Below are positions 8,225-17,069 of a stretch of DNA of 64,000 bases, one piece after another; positions within the stretch are counted from its first letter, which is position 1; each line of letters begins with the position of its first letter. The notes beneath the pieces are model-generated. The model saw nothing but the letters and a program-made list of their open reading frames with translations. It had not been told where the DNA came from and ran no database searches. This stretch comes from Flavisphingomonas formosensis (GTDB taxonomy: Bacteria; Pseudomonadota; Alphaproteobacteria; Sphingomonadales; Sphingomonadaceae), in NCBI RefSeq assembly GCF_009755815.1, contig NZ_WRPK01000005.1, forward strand, positions 1 through 64,000, given 5' to 3'. A program made the translations under genes and the position numbers.

Positions 8225-9346
8225 TCAGGTTATGGGCTGGTGACCGCCATTTTCGCCAAGAGCTTCCTGGCGGTACAGACCAAGGGCGCGCATTGCGGGG
8301 AGGTCGTGAAAAGAGAACAGGCAGGTATCCTCGGTCTGCGAGGAATTGCCATGCTCATGATACGTCCAGGAAGGGACAACGAAGATGTCCCGTTCGGACC
8401 AGTCGTATCGCTGGCCGTTGATGATCGACCAGCCCGAGCCCTTCGCACATTGATAGACGAAATTCCCGACCTCGCGATGGGCCCTGGTGCGTTCGCCAGG
8501 GCGCAGCATCTGGATCGAGGCCCCCATCGTTGTCATGACCGGGCCGCCGGTCGCAGGATTTACATAGTCCATATGGATGGCGTCGAACGGGGATCCGTCA
8601 TACACTGCGGCATAGCGGCACAGCGCCTCGTACGTCGGCTCCCACTCATATTTCAGGAGCGGCGAATAGCGCCTTTGCCAATCAGCCCCGGCGGGGCGGA
8701 GGCCCGGCGATCCCCACATCGAACTGCTCTCGTCGATCGGATAGGATATGGCCTGCCGCAGGTCGGGATGGACTTCATAGAAGCCGGCTTCCAGCGCATT
8801 GACGAGCGGAATGTCGAGCCCGTCCTGCCAGATGCAGTTCGTGCCGTTCTCGGCGACACCATGCTCGTGCCATGTGCCATTGGGTGTGAGAACGAAGTCG
8901 TTGCGTCCGAGCGTCATCTTATGGCCATCGACGTTGGTGAACGCACCGCTGCCTTCCATGATGAAGCGCAACGCCGACGCCGAATGACGATGGCTGGAAG
9001 CGCATTCGCCGGGCGCCATCACTTGCAGACCCGAATAAAGCCAGCCCACCGCAGCAGCCACATCCTGACGGTTCGGGTTGGCCAGATAGATGACCCTGCG
9101 ACCAGCCTCTTCCGGCGAAACGAGCTTCAGTGCCCGCAGCACGGCTTCGCGCAAATCTAGATAGCGCCAAATCATCGGAGCCGAATGCGGAACCGGCTGC
9201 CAGGGTTCGATCTTGTTAGCGACCGTCCATAGCGCGCCAGCACCTAGTTCGGACAAGCGCCCATAATAAGCGAGCAGGTCCGGGCTATCGCCCACATTGG
9301 CCCGGCCGGGTGTGGTTTCACGATAAGAATCGAAGCGCGTATTCAT
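8225..9346 (-). CDS. gentisate 1,2-dioxygenase-like bicupin ring-cleavage dioxygenase
   Basis: Bicupin Fe(II) dioxygenase of the gentisate/salicylate/1-hydroxy-2-naphthoate dioxygenase family, 373 residues from the chosen ATG at 9346. The first cupin shows SSHRHSASALRFIMEG followed by WHEHG, giving the metal-binding histidines; the second has RAHREVGNFVYQ and YHEHG. It opens an aromatic ring carrying a hydroxyl group between the hydroxyl-bearing and carboxyl-bearing carbons. The start at 9346 has GGAGG upstream; a longer frame to 9460 is not needed. Next to kynurenine genes, the substrate could be a hydroxylated anthranilate or salicylate, but no matching hydroxylase is visible. Confidence 0.85.
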   Translation of the reverse strand: MNTRFDSYRETTPGRANVGDSPDLLAYYGRLSELGAGALWTVANKIEPWQPVPHSAPMIWRYLDLREAVLRALKLVSPEEAGRRVIYLANPNRQDVAAAVGWLYSGLQVMAPGECASSHRHSASALRFIMEGSGAFTNVDGHKMTLGRNDFVLTPNGTWHEHGVAENGTNCIWQDGLDIPLVNALEAGFYEVHPDLRQAISYPIDESSSMWGSPGLRPAGADWQRRYSPLLKYEWEPTYEALCRYAAVYDGSPFDAIHMDYVNPATGGPVMTTMGASIQMLRPGERTRAHREVGNFVYQCAKGSGWSIINGQRYDWSERDIFVVPSWTYHEHGNSSQTEDTCLFSFHDLPAMRALGLYRQEALGENGGHQPIT

Positions 9347-9775
9347 TTGCACCCTCCGCGCCGCGCCCGTGCGCTTCGCCTGCCATCGCAGACAGGATAG
9401 GGGGGCGATGCGAGCGATGATTTCTTTCTGGGCTATGCTGCCGCCGATCCCGGTGGACATTTTCCCCGTGACGCCGCAATCCGGTACACAATTTCACATG
9501 GGCAGCATCATTGGATGACGCCATCCCCAAGCTTATCGCCCGATCACGACGCTTTCGCTTCCGGCAGTCAGGGAAAAATCCTCCTCCTCATGGGAGGCTT
9601 TCGAGCGTATTTTGCAAATGACCGCCAAAAACCTGATCAATGAGGCACCAACTCGCGCCATGATGCGACTAGCTTTGCCGGCAAGGTGCTTCGGCGCGTT
9701 CTGAAAGGTGTCATCGTCGTGAACCGCAAGCGAATACTACCCGATATCCGATCGCGGAGTCTGGAGCTTTCATTG
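9347..9775. other. divergent spacer between the ring-cleavage dioxygenase and the tryptophan-dioxygenase-family gene
   Basis: About 430 bases between divergent units. It should contain both promoters, but I see no convincing -35/-10 pair or inverted repeat. GGAGG next to 9346 (minus) and GGAG at 9763-9766 (plus) are the only sites I can support. Confidence 0.4.
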
Positions 9776-10654
9776 GTGCGTGACATCGGCGTTACCACGG
9801 ACGAGAGCCGTGAGAAGATGGTGTCCCAGACGGTCGGCGAGCCGCTTGTCGAGTTCGCGGGTGAGAGCAACCCTTATATAGACTATCACCGTAACGACCT
9901 ACTCCACAGCCTCCAGCATATGCGCAGTGATGCCTATGCCGAGCTGCCCTTCATCCTGATGACTCAGGTCAAGGAGTTGCTGTTTCGCGCCGTTCACTAT
10001 GAGTTTTTCAACATGCAGGCGCGCATTCGGGAAGATGACGTGGTCGGTATGCTCGATCTCGTTCCGCGCGCCACGCGCGAGGTGGAGCTGGTCATCAAGA
10101 CGTGGGACGTTTTGTCGACGATCACGGCTGCGGATTTCAATGGCTTTCGCAATCATCTTGGGACGTCCTCGGGCCAGCAGTCCTACGCTTATCGACATGT
10201 GGAGTTCATTCTGGGCAACAAGTCCGCAATATTGGCGGACGCACACGCCAACAACCCGGACGTCTATCCGCAGATGCTAGCCGCGCTTAATGGACCAAGC
10301 CTATACGACGATGTGTTGGCTCTGATGGCGCGCAGAGGCTTCGCCATTCCGCAGGACCGGCTGGATCGCGATTGGTCGCAGGCCTACCAGCCAAGTGGCG
10401 CCGTGGAAGATGCATGGTTGCAGGTCTATGCGGAGCCTGTGCCAGAGAATGATCTCTACCGCGTGGCCGAAGCGTTGATCACGATCGATGATCTCTTCAC
10501 GCAATATCGTTGGCGGCACTTTGTTTCCGTCCAGCGCATATTGGGCCTCAAGCCGGGCACGGGCGGATCCGCAGGTGTCGGGTGGCTTCGCCACGTCACC
10601 GAGCTCCGCTTCTTCCCGGAACTTTGGTCGCTGCGCACGAGGCTGCATGCATGA
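9776..10654 (+). CDS. tryptophan 2,3-dioxygenase-family heme enzyme (divergent)
   Basis: Heme-dependent enzyme of the TDO superfamily; canonical members insert O2 across the indole C2-C3 bond to make N-formylkynurenine. The proximal heme His lies in YRWRHFVSVQRILG and the substrate loop GTGGSAGVGWLRH is intact. SSGQQSYAYRHVEF matches the conserved Tyr/Arg region. The segment aligned with the canonical FIIQHQTSELW reads FILMTQVKELL, so the distal-pocket His is Thr. The start is uncertain: GTG at 9776 (GGAG upstream), TTG at 9773 or ATG at 9818. It leads the nitrilase gene by 30 bases. Kynurenine-type product is supported by the formamidase and kynureninase nearby, but MarE-like alternative chemistry is possible. 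Confidence 0.8.
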   Translation: MRDIGVTTDESREKMVSQTVGEPLVEFAGESNPYIDYHRNDLLHSLQHMRSDAYAELPFILMTQVKELLFRAVHYEFFNMQARIREDDVVGMLDLVPRATREVELVIKTWDVLSTITAADFNGFRNHLGTSSGQQSYAYRHVEFILGNKSAILADAHANNPDVYPQMLAALNGPSLYDDVLALMARRGFAIPQDRLDRDWSQAYQPSGAVEDAWLQVYAEPVPENDLYRVAEALITIDDLFTQYRWRHFVSVQRILGLKPGTGGSAGVGWLRHVTELRFFPELWSLRTRLHA

Positions 10655-10684
10655 GGCGAACAGCGTATTCTGAAAGGACGGGCG

Positions 10685-11629
10685 GTGCTTGGAAACGAGA
10701 CATTTCGCGCAGCGGTGGTGCAGGCCGGTGCGGTGCCATTCGATAGTATTGCCACATCGGAGAAGGCCGCTCGTCTCATCGATGAAGCCGCATCCGGAGG
10801 AGCCCGGCTGATTGTCTTCCCGGAAGCTTTCATCGGAGGCTATCCCAAGGGCGCGGACTTCGGAACGGTGGTGGGGCAGCGGTCCGCGGAAGGACGTGAG
10901 GCGTTCCGCGCCTATCATGCGGCGTCCGTGTCTGTTGATGGGCCAGAGGTCGCTGAAATCCGGCAAGCGGCGGAGAGGCATGGCGTCGTCGTCGTGATCG
11001 GAATCATCGAACGGACCCGCGCCACGCTTTATTGCACCGCGCTCATCATCGATGGCTCGCGGGGCACCTTGGCCAAGCATCGCAAATTGATGCCCACCGC
11101 CGCCGAAAGATTGATCTGGGGGTTTGGCGACGGTTCGACCTTGCCCGTGGTCGAGACTGGCATCGGCAACGTAGGCGCGGTGATCTGCTGGGAAAATTAC
11201 ATGCCGGCCCTCAGGCTGGCGATGTATGGTAAAGGCGTCACCCTCTATTGCGCGCCCACGGCGGATGATCGCGACAGCTGGCTGCCGTCGATGCGGCATA
11301 TCGGGATGGAAGGGCGATGCTTCGTCTTCAGCGCGTGCCAGCATATTCGGCGATCCGCCTACCCCGCCGATTATGAATGTGCATCAGGCGACGACGGCGA
11401 TGTCGTTCTGATGCGCGGGGGCAGCGCGATCATCGGTCCGCTCGGGGAGGTGCTCGCGGGCCCTGTGTTCGACGAGGATGCCATCCTGTTCGCGGACATC
11501 GACACGGACGATGTGGTGCGGGCGCGCTACGACTTCGACGTGACGGGGCATTATGCGCGACCGGATATCTTCACACTCAAGGTCGACGAGCGGCCCCGGC
11601 TGGCGATCGAGACATGTAACGGAGCATGA
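10685..11629 (+). CDS. nitrilase-family carbon-nitrogen hydrolase
   Basis: Branch-1-like nitrilase, 314 residues. The Glu-Lys-Cys triad is visible: Glu in FPEAFIGGYPKG, Lys in KHRKLMPT and Cys in VICWENYMP. Such enzymes turn nitriles into acid plus ammonia. The GYPKG and CWEN contexts resemble arylacetonitrilases, and indole-3-acetonitrile or another aromatic nitrile would fit the tryptophan setting; this is inference. The start is GTG with AAGGA upstream. Its stop overlaps the ATG of the flavin reductase (ATGA), showing translational coupling in one operon. Confidence 0.85.
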   Translation: MLGNETFRAAVVQAGAVPFDSIATSEKAARLIDEAASGGARLIVFPEAFIGGYPKGADFGTVVGQRSAEGREAFRAYHAASVSVDGPEVAEIRQAAERHGVVVVIGIIERTRATLYCTALIIDGSRGTLAKHRKLMPTAAERLIWGFGDGSTLPVVETGIGNVGAVICWENYMPALRLAMYGKGVTLYCAPTADDRDSWLPSMRHIGMEGRCFVFSACQHIRRSAYPADYECASGDDGDVVLMRGGSAIIGPLGEVLAGPVFDEDAILFADIDTDDVVRARYDFDVTGHYARPDIFTLKVDERPRLAIETCNGA

Positions 11630-12249
11630 TATTCGACCTGGAGGCGCTGCCACGCAAACGCCGCTATCAACTGCTCACCGCGACCATCACACCCCGCCCG
11701 ATCGCATGGGTGACGACGCTCTCCGCCTCTGGCGTGCCTAATGCCGCCCCTTTCAGTTTTTTCAACATGATGGGGGACGATCCGCCGATCATCGCGCTGG
11801 GCTTCATGCCGCGCGACAATGACATGCTCAAGGATACGGCCGGCAATATCGTTGTGACAGGTGAGTTCGTCGTCAATCTGGTGACCGAAGAGCAGGCCGA
11901 AGCAATGAACGCGACAGCGGCCGAGATGCCTTCTGGGCAAAATGAACTCGAGCGAGCCGATATAGCGACAGTCCCGTCGGTTCGCGTGGCTGCTCCCAGA
12001 ATTGCCGGCGCGCCGGTAAGCTTTGAATGCACCGCCCTGCAGGAAATCTGGACTTCTCCCCGGCAGTTGCTCGTGATCGGCAAGGTTGCCGTCGCCCATA
12101 TCGACGATCGATTCCTGATCGAAGGCGCGCGGCATGTCGATACCCCTGCGCTTCGGTTGGTGGCACGGATGCACGGTTCAAACTGGTATGCGCGGCAGAC
12201 CGACCTCTTCCAGATGAGCCGGCCTCGTTCGGACCATGATTCCCCTTAA
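11626..12249 (+). CDS. flavin reductase-like FMN-binding split-barrel protein
   Basis: FMN-binding split-barrel protein, 207 residues, of the flavin_reduct family. TPRPIAWVTTLSASGVPNAAPFSFFN is the conserved flavin-binding strand region. Members supply reduced flavin to two-component monooxygenases or act as FMN oxidoreductases. No partner oxygenase is encoded next to it, so the partner is either elsewhere or the protein works alone. It overlaps the nitrilase stop by four bases and so belongs to the same operon. Confidence 0.85.
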   Translation: MIFDLEALPRKRRYQLLTATITPRPIAWVTTLSASGVPNAAPFSFFNMMGDDPPIIALGFMPRDNDMLKDTAGNIVVTGEFVVNLVTEEQAEAMNATAAEMPSGQNELERADIATVPSVRVAAPRIAGAPVSFECTALQEIWTSPRQLLVIGKVAVAHIDDRFLIEGARHVDTPALRLVARMHGSNWYARQTDLFQMSRPRSDHDSP

Positions 12250-12485
12250 GTCGACGCGCAGATTGGCATGAAGGAAAGAAAATCCCGGTTGCCGGCATTT
12301 GGTGGAACATCGTGCTGGAAAGCCTCGCGATGGGTGCCAAACAGAAAGAATCGCCTTGCGTAACCTGATTAACTTGCAGCCGACACCTCATTGACAGGCG
12401 ACGGCAGGCGGTCGGCAACGCTCTATTCTGGAGCCATGGTCGGCGTTTGGGTGGTCATCTTTGACTGTGAGCCAGGACAAAAATC

Positions 12486-14096
12486 ATGATCAAGAAATAT
12501 GACGCCGTCATCATCGGCGGCGGCCATAACGGCCTCGTCTGTGCCTTCTATCTCGCGCGCGCAGGCATGACGGTTCGTGTGCTGGAGCGCCGCGACATCG
12601 TGGGCGGAGCCGCCGTTACCGAGGAATTTCATCCCGGCTTCCGTAATTCGGTGGCCAGCTATACCGTCAGCCTGCTGCAGCCGAAAGTGATCCGCGACAT
12701 GAAGCTCGCGGCACGCGGGCTCAGGATCGTTGAACGACCAATCTCCAACTTTCTCCCGCAGGAGGATGGCCGCTTCCTCAAGCTCGGCGGCGGGCTCGAT
12801 CGCACGAAAGCTGAATTCAGCAAATTTTCCTGCAATGATGCCCATGTTCTTGCCGATTATTATGCGTCGCTGGAAACCGTCGCGGAAGTGTTGCGGGATC
12901 TGGCGCTTCGTACTCCGCCCAATATTGGGGACGGAATCGGCACGCTGATCTCCGCGGCCAGGCAGGGGCGGGGTCTGGCCAAGCTGAGCCTTTCCCAGCA
13001 ACGCGACGTGCTGGATCTTTTCACCAAATCGGCGCGGACGTTCCTCGACGGTTGGTTCGAAAGCGAAGCCGTGAAAGCCGCATTCGGCTTCGATGCGGTG
13101 GTGGGAAACTATGCCAGTCCCGATACGCCGGGATCGGCTTATGTCCTGCTTCACCACGTCTTCGGCGAAGTGAATGGCAAAAAGGGTGCGTGGGGCCATG
13201 CCATCGGCGGAATGGGGGCGATCACCCAGGCGATGCGGGCCGCTTGTGAGGATCTGGGTGTCGAGATTTCCACCTCGGCCGCGGTGGATCGGGTGCTGGT
13301 CGATGGCACCCGCGCGGTTGGTGCTCGCCTTGAGGATGGTAGCGAGATATTCGGCGCCGCGATCATTGCGAACGTCGGTCCTCGACTGCTTTATGACAAA
13401 TTGATTGCACCGGAGGACTTGCCGTCCGAGTTTCGTCGTCGCGTGAGAGGCTTCAAGGCAGGATCCGGGACCTTCCGGATGAACGTGGCGCTCTCCGAGC
13501 TGCCCCGGTTTTCCTGTCTGCCTGAGCCGGGGGAGCACCATCAGAGCGGCATCATCATTGCTCCCACCCTCGACTATATGGATCGCGCATTTACCGACGC
13601 GAAGCAGACCGGTTTCTCCAAGGCGCCTATCGTCGAGATGCTGATACCGACCACCGTGGATGACAGCCTCGCGCCTGCGGGCGCACATGTGGCCAGCCTT
13701 TTCTGCCAGCAATTCGCACCGCAACTGCCCGACGGCCGCAATTGGGACGACCAGCGTGAAACCGCGGCTGACCTCATAATCGACACGGTCGAGACATGGG
13801 CGCCGGGGTTCAAGGCATCCGTCATCGCGCGCCAAATTCATTCGCCGCTCGATCTCGAACGGAAGTTCGGACTTACCGCCGGCGATATCATGCATGGCGC
13901 CATGAGCCTCGACCAGCTTTGGTCGGCTCGGCCGATTTTGGGACATGGCGCTTACCGCGGGCCGCTGAAGGGGCTCTACATGTGCGGCGCCGGCGCACAT
14001 CCCGGCGGCGGTGTGACGGGCGCTCCCGGTCACAACGCGGCGGCTGAAATCCTGTCGGACAATAGCCTGTGGGGCCGCCTTCGTCGCTCGGCCTAG
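12486..14096 (+). CDS. phytoene-dehydrogenase-like FAD-dependent oxidoreductase
   Basis: FAD-dependent amine-oxidase-superfamily protein, 536 residues, of the phytoene desaturase/PYROXD2-like branch. The dinucleotide-binding motif is VIIGGGHNGLVCAFYLARAG at the N-terminus, followed by LERRDIVGGAAVTEE. The C-terminal flavin motif is GAGAHPGGGVTGAPGHNAA. There is no signal peptide, so it acts in the cytoplasm. AGGA lies ahead of the ATG. Carotenoid genes are absent, so desaturation of a small nitrogen-containing substrate in the local pathway is more likely than carotenoid synthesis; this is inference. A 236-base gap separates it from the flavin reductase. Confidence 0.85.
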   Translation: MIKKYDAVIIGGGHNGLVCAFYLARAGMTVRVLERRDIVGGAAVTEEFHPGFRNSVASYTVSLLQPKVIRDMKLAARGLRIVERPISNFLPQEDGRFLKLGGGLDRTKAEFSKFSCNDAHVLADYYASLETVAEVLRDLALRTPPNIGDGIGTLISAARQGRGLAKLSLSQQRDVLDLFTKSARTFLDGWFESEAVKAAFGFDAVVGNYASPDTPGSAYVLLHHVFGEVNGKKGAWGHAIGGMGAITQAMRAACEDLGVEISTSAAVDRVLVDGTRAVGARLEDGSEIFGAAIIANVGPRLLYDKLIAPEDLPSEFRRRVRGFKAGSGTFRMNVALSELPRFSCLPEPGEHHQSGIIIAPTLDYMDRAFTDAKQTGFSKAPIVEMLIPTTVDDSLAPAGAHVASLFCQQFAPQLPDGRNWDDQRETAADLIIDTVETWAPGFKASVIARQIHSPLDLERKFGLTAGDIMHGAMSLDQLWSARPILGHGAYRGPLKGLYMCGAGAHPGGGVTGAPGHNAAAEILSDNSLWGRLRRSA

Positions 14097-14155
14097 CGCG
14101 CGGTGCCTCGACGCAAGCCAAGCTCCGCGAGGGATTAATGACATTTAGAGGCAAC

Positions 14156-14206
14156 ATGAAGACCCGCGTCACGATCGCGTTCGAAGCGAAGAAGCCGCTG
14201 GAGATC
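14156..14206 (+). pseudogene. adhC: 5-prime remnant of S-(hydroxymethyl)glutathione dehydrogenase
   Basis: AGAGG followed by an ATG and 17 codons reading MKTRVTIAFEAKKPLEI matches the conserved N-terminus of class III alcohol dehydrogenase. After this the match stops abruptly and the sequence becomes astD-related in another frame. The rest of adhC is missing, so this is a scar marking the left junction of the astD-astA block. Confidence 0.65.
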
Positions 14207-14259
14207 TGCGCTTACGCCTTCGTCGAGGGCAGCGGGCCGGCGAGCATGAAAAGGAAGCA

Positions 14260-15690
14260 ACGACGAAGGCGTTCGTCTCGACCTGTCCGGCGACCGACGA
14301 GATCATTTGGTCCGGTCCGCCGGCCTCCGCAGCCGAGGTCGAGGCGGAGGTCGCTGCCGCGCGCGCTGCCTTGGCAGGCTGGCGGGCGACGCTGGTCGAG
14401 GTGCGCTTCGCGGTGGTCCGGGCTTATGGCGAGGTCCTGTCGGTCCGGCCCGAGGCGCTGGCCGAATTGATTGCGCGCGAAACCGGCAAGCCGCTCTGGG
14501 AATGCCGCCAGGAAGTCGCGGCCATGATCGGTAAGGTCGAACTGTCGATCATCGCTCAGGCAGAGCGGGCCGGCGAGCGGCGCGCCGCGATGCCGTTCGG
14601 CGAGAGCATCCTCCGCCATCGCCCGCATGGCGTGACGGCCGTGCTCGGCCCCTATAATTTCCCGGGCCATCTGCCGAACGGCCATATCGTACCGGCGCTC
14701 CTCGCCGGCAATGTGATCGTCTTCAAACCCTCCGAACTGACCCCGGCGGTGGGCGCGGCGATGGCCGACGCATGGAACGAGGCCGGGCTTCCCGACGGCG
14801 TGTTCCATCTCGTCCAGGGCGCGCGCGAGACCGGGGAGGCGCTGGTCGGATCGGAGATCGACCGGCTGTTGTTCACGGGCTCGGCGGCGACCGGGCGGCA
14901 TTTCCGTCGCCTGTTCGCAGACCGCCCCGAGGTGATCCTGGCGCTGGAACTGGGCGGCAACAATCCGCTGATCGCCTGGCACGGCGATGTCGCCGAGGTC
15001 GCGGCGATCTTCGTCCAGTCGGCCTATGCGACGAGCGGGCAGCGTTGCAGTTGCGCGCGACGCCTGATTCTGCCCGATGGCCCGTTCGGCGCGGCGGTGG
15101 TCAAGGCGGTCGCCGCGTTGATCGATCAACTGCCGATCGGCGCCTGGAATGAGACGCCCGAGCCTTATCTCGGTCCCCTGGTGTCGGCACGAGCCGCCGA
15201 AGGCGCACGCGCGCAGGTCGACCGCCTGATCGCGCTCGGCGCCGACGTAATCCGGCCGTTGGCGCCGGTTGCCGGGCGGAATCCCGCCTTCGTCCAGCCG
15301 GCCCTGCTCGACGTCACCGGTATCGACAGCCAGGCTACGCCGGACGAGGAGATTTTTGCGCCGGTGCTGCGGGTGCGGCGCGTCGCCGATGTAGATGCGG
15401 CGATCCGCCACGCCAATGCCACGCGCTTCGGCCTGTCGGCGGGGCTGGTCACTGTCGACGACGCGTTGTGGCAACGCTTTCTGGTCGAGGCGCGCGCCGG
15501 GGTGGTGAACTGCAACCGGCCAACGACGGGCGCGGCCGGCAGTACGCCCTTCGGCGGCCTGGACGAGTCCGGCAACCACCGGCCGAGCGCTTATTATGCC
15601 GCCGATTATTGTGCCTGCCCGGTCGCGAGCTTCGAAGCACCGACCGCGGACGGCAATCGCGCGACGAGTGGCGACAGGCCGCGCGTATGA
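14260..15690 (+). CDS. astD: succinylglutamate-semialdehyde dehydrogenase (start codon damaged)
   Basis: NAD-dependent aldehyde dehydrogenase that oxidises N-succinylglutamate semialdehyde in the arginine succinyltransferase pathway. LGPYNFPGHLPNGHIVPAL, the catalytic-Glu region LELGGNNPL and the catalytic Cys in TSGQRCSCARR are all present. Family homology begins at about KAFVSTCPATDE, but no ATG, GTG or TTG lies in front of it. GGA at 14252 is correctly spaced for an ACG codon at 14260, suggesting that a start codon was mutated or lost at the junction. The first ATG, at 14371, would cut off part of the N-terminal domain. From 14260 the length is 476 residues, normal for AstD. Its stop overlaps the astA start (ATGA). 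Confidence 0.85.
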   Translation, partial: TTKAFVSTCPATDEIIWSGPPASAAEVEAEVAAARAALAGWRATLVEVRFAVVRAYGEVLSVRPEALAELIARETGKPLWECRQEVAAMIGKVELSIIAQAERAGERRAAMPFGESILRHRPHGVTAVLGPYNFPGHLPNGHIVPALLAGNVIVFKPSELTPAVGAAMADAWNEAGLPDGVFHLVQGARETGEALVGSEIDRLLFTGSAATGRHFRRLFADRPEVILALELGGNNPLIAWHGDVAEVAAIFVQSAYATSGQRCSCARRLILPDGPFGAAVVKAVAALIDQLPIGAWNETPEPYLGPLVSARAAEGARAQVDRLIALGADVIRPLAPVAGRNPAFVQPALLDVTGIDSQATPDEEIFAPVLRVRRVADVDAAIRHANATRFGLSAGLVTVDDALWQRFLVEARAGVVNCNRPTTGAAGSTPFGGLDESGNHRPSAYYAADYCACPVASFEAPTADGNRATSGDRPRV

Positions 15691-16740
15691 CGTCGGTCTG
15701 GCGCGCGGCGGAACCCGCCGATCTGCAATCGATCTACGAGATGGCCAAGACCACGGGCGGGGGCTTCACCAACGTGCCCGCTGATCGCGGCAAGCTGCGA
15801 TCGAAGCTGGAGAGCGCGGCGGCGGCCTTCGCGCGCGGCGACGACCGTCTGGGCGAGGACATGTTCATGTTCCTGCTCGAAGATACCCGGACCGGCCGGG
15901 CACAGGGGACGTGCCAGATATTCTCACAGATCGGCAGCGCTTGGCCGCATTACAGTTTCCGTACGGACAATTTCACCCATTATAGCGGCGAACTCGGCCG
16001 CTCGATCCGGGTCGAAATGCTCACCCTCGTCACCGATCACAATGGCTGCAGCGAGGTCGGCGGGCTGTTCCTTCGACCTGATGTGCGGTCTTCAGGCAGC
16101 GGCGCGTTGCTGGCGCGGAGCCGCTATCTGTTCATCCGCGTCCATCGCGCCCGCTTCGCGGATCGTACGATGGCCCAATTGCGCGGGGTGATCGACGAGG
16201 CCGGCAGCTCACCTTTCTGGGACGGCGTCGTCGGCCGCTTCTTCGGCATGACGTTCCGCGAGGCCGACGAATATAAAGCGGTGCGCGGCCTTCAGTTCAT
16301 CGCCGATCTAATGCCCAAGCATCCGATCTACACCGCGATGCTGCCCGAAAGCGCGGCGGCGGCGCTCGGCGTGCCGCATCCGTCGGGACGGGCGGCCCAG
16401 CGGATGCTGCAGACTGAAGGCTTCGTCTACGATCGCTACATCGACATTTTCGATGGCGGGCCGACGATGACGGCACCGACCGATAGTATCGCCACGCTGC
16501 GCGACGCGCGTGACGCCGTCGTCGTCGGCATCGTCGAGAGCGTCGACGGCGGTCTGAGGGTTATCGCCGCCGCCGCCATCTCGCCTCCTTCCGCACCACC
16601 TACGCCACCGTCGCCGAGGTCGATGGCGGGCTCCGGATCCATCGCGCGGCCGCCGATCGGCTGGGTCTAAAGGCCGGCGACTCCGTCACCACCGTTTCGC
16701 AAAGAGGATGGATCGGACGACGCGTTTCGACGGCAGTGAT
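15687..16740 (+). pseudogene. astA: arginine N-succinyltransferase, frameshifted near the C-terminus
   Basis: AstA succinylates arginine with succinyl-CoA, the first step of the AST pathway. Recognisable are AKTTGGGFTNVP near the start, QIFSQIGSAWPHYSFR and GGLFLRPDVR with FFGMTFREAD later. At about 16560-16575, inside a run of GCC repeats, the frame that encodes AstA turns to Pro/Ser-rich nonsense. The adjacent frame then carries a good AstA ending (RHLASFRTTYATVAEVDGG, then RLGLKAGD). An indel in the repeat explains this. Only about the last 50 residues are affected, so partial function cannot be excluded. It is coupled to astD by ATGA. Confidence 0.8.
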
Positions 16741-16830
16741 CCGGTTTTGCTGGGCATCCGCTGACGGACGAGGAGCGGATGTTCGCGATGCGGCGCATGC
16801 CTATGCGCAGCTTTCGTGACAGCTTCCAGA
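16708..16830 (+). pseudogene. gcdH: 5-prime remnant of glutaryl-CoA dehydrogenase, multiply frameshifted
   Basis: Three frames in turn encode pieces of an acyl-CoA dehydrogenase N-terminus: TRFDGSDPVLLG, then HPLTDEERM, then RDAAHAYAQL. In glutaryl-CoA dehydrogenases these form one continuous stretch. The remnant therefore has at least two indels and stops after about 40 residues. It forms the right-hand scar of the astDA block. Confidence 0.6.
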
Positions 16831-17069
16831 AGCATCTGGCGGTGAAGAGCGGGATAAGACTTGCCCCGGCCGATGCGATTAGAATCGCAAGTGTCGTTCC
16901 AACGATTCCGGGCTCGTTCGGGCAACGACTTGCCACTACGAAGGAATAGAATTTCATCATCCCTGCTTGCGGGGATGTTTTTTCCGTTGCCGCGATCATG
17001 CGGGCAGCATGAGGCAGAATATCTCCTCAAGCCGGTGTTAGCGTCGAAGAGTCACAAGGGGGGGGCCAA
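16831..17069. other. spacer ahead of the TonB-dependent receptor
   Basis: Apart from the terminator at 16958 and a G-rich ribosome-binding region just before 17070, I see no gene. The receptor promoter should lie here. Confidence 0.4.
16958..16983 (+). terminator. rho-independent terminator
   Basis: CATCCC, an eight-base loop, GGGATG, then six T residues. A good intrinsic terminator closing the unit upstream of the TonB-dependent receptor. Confidence 0.75.
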
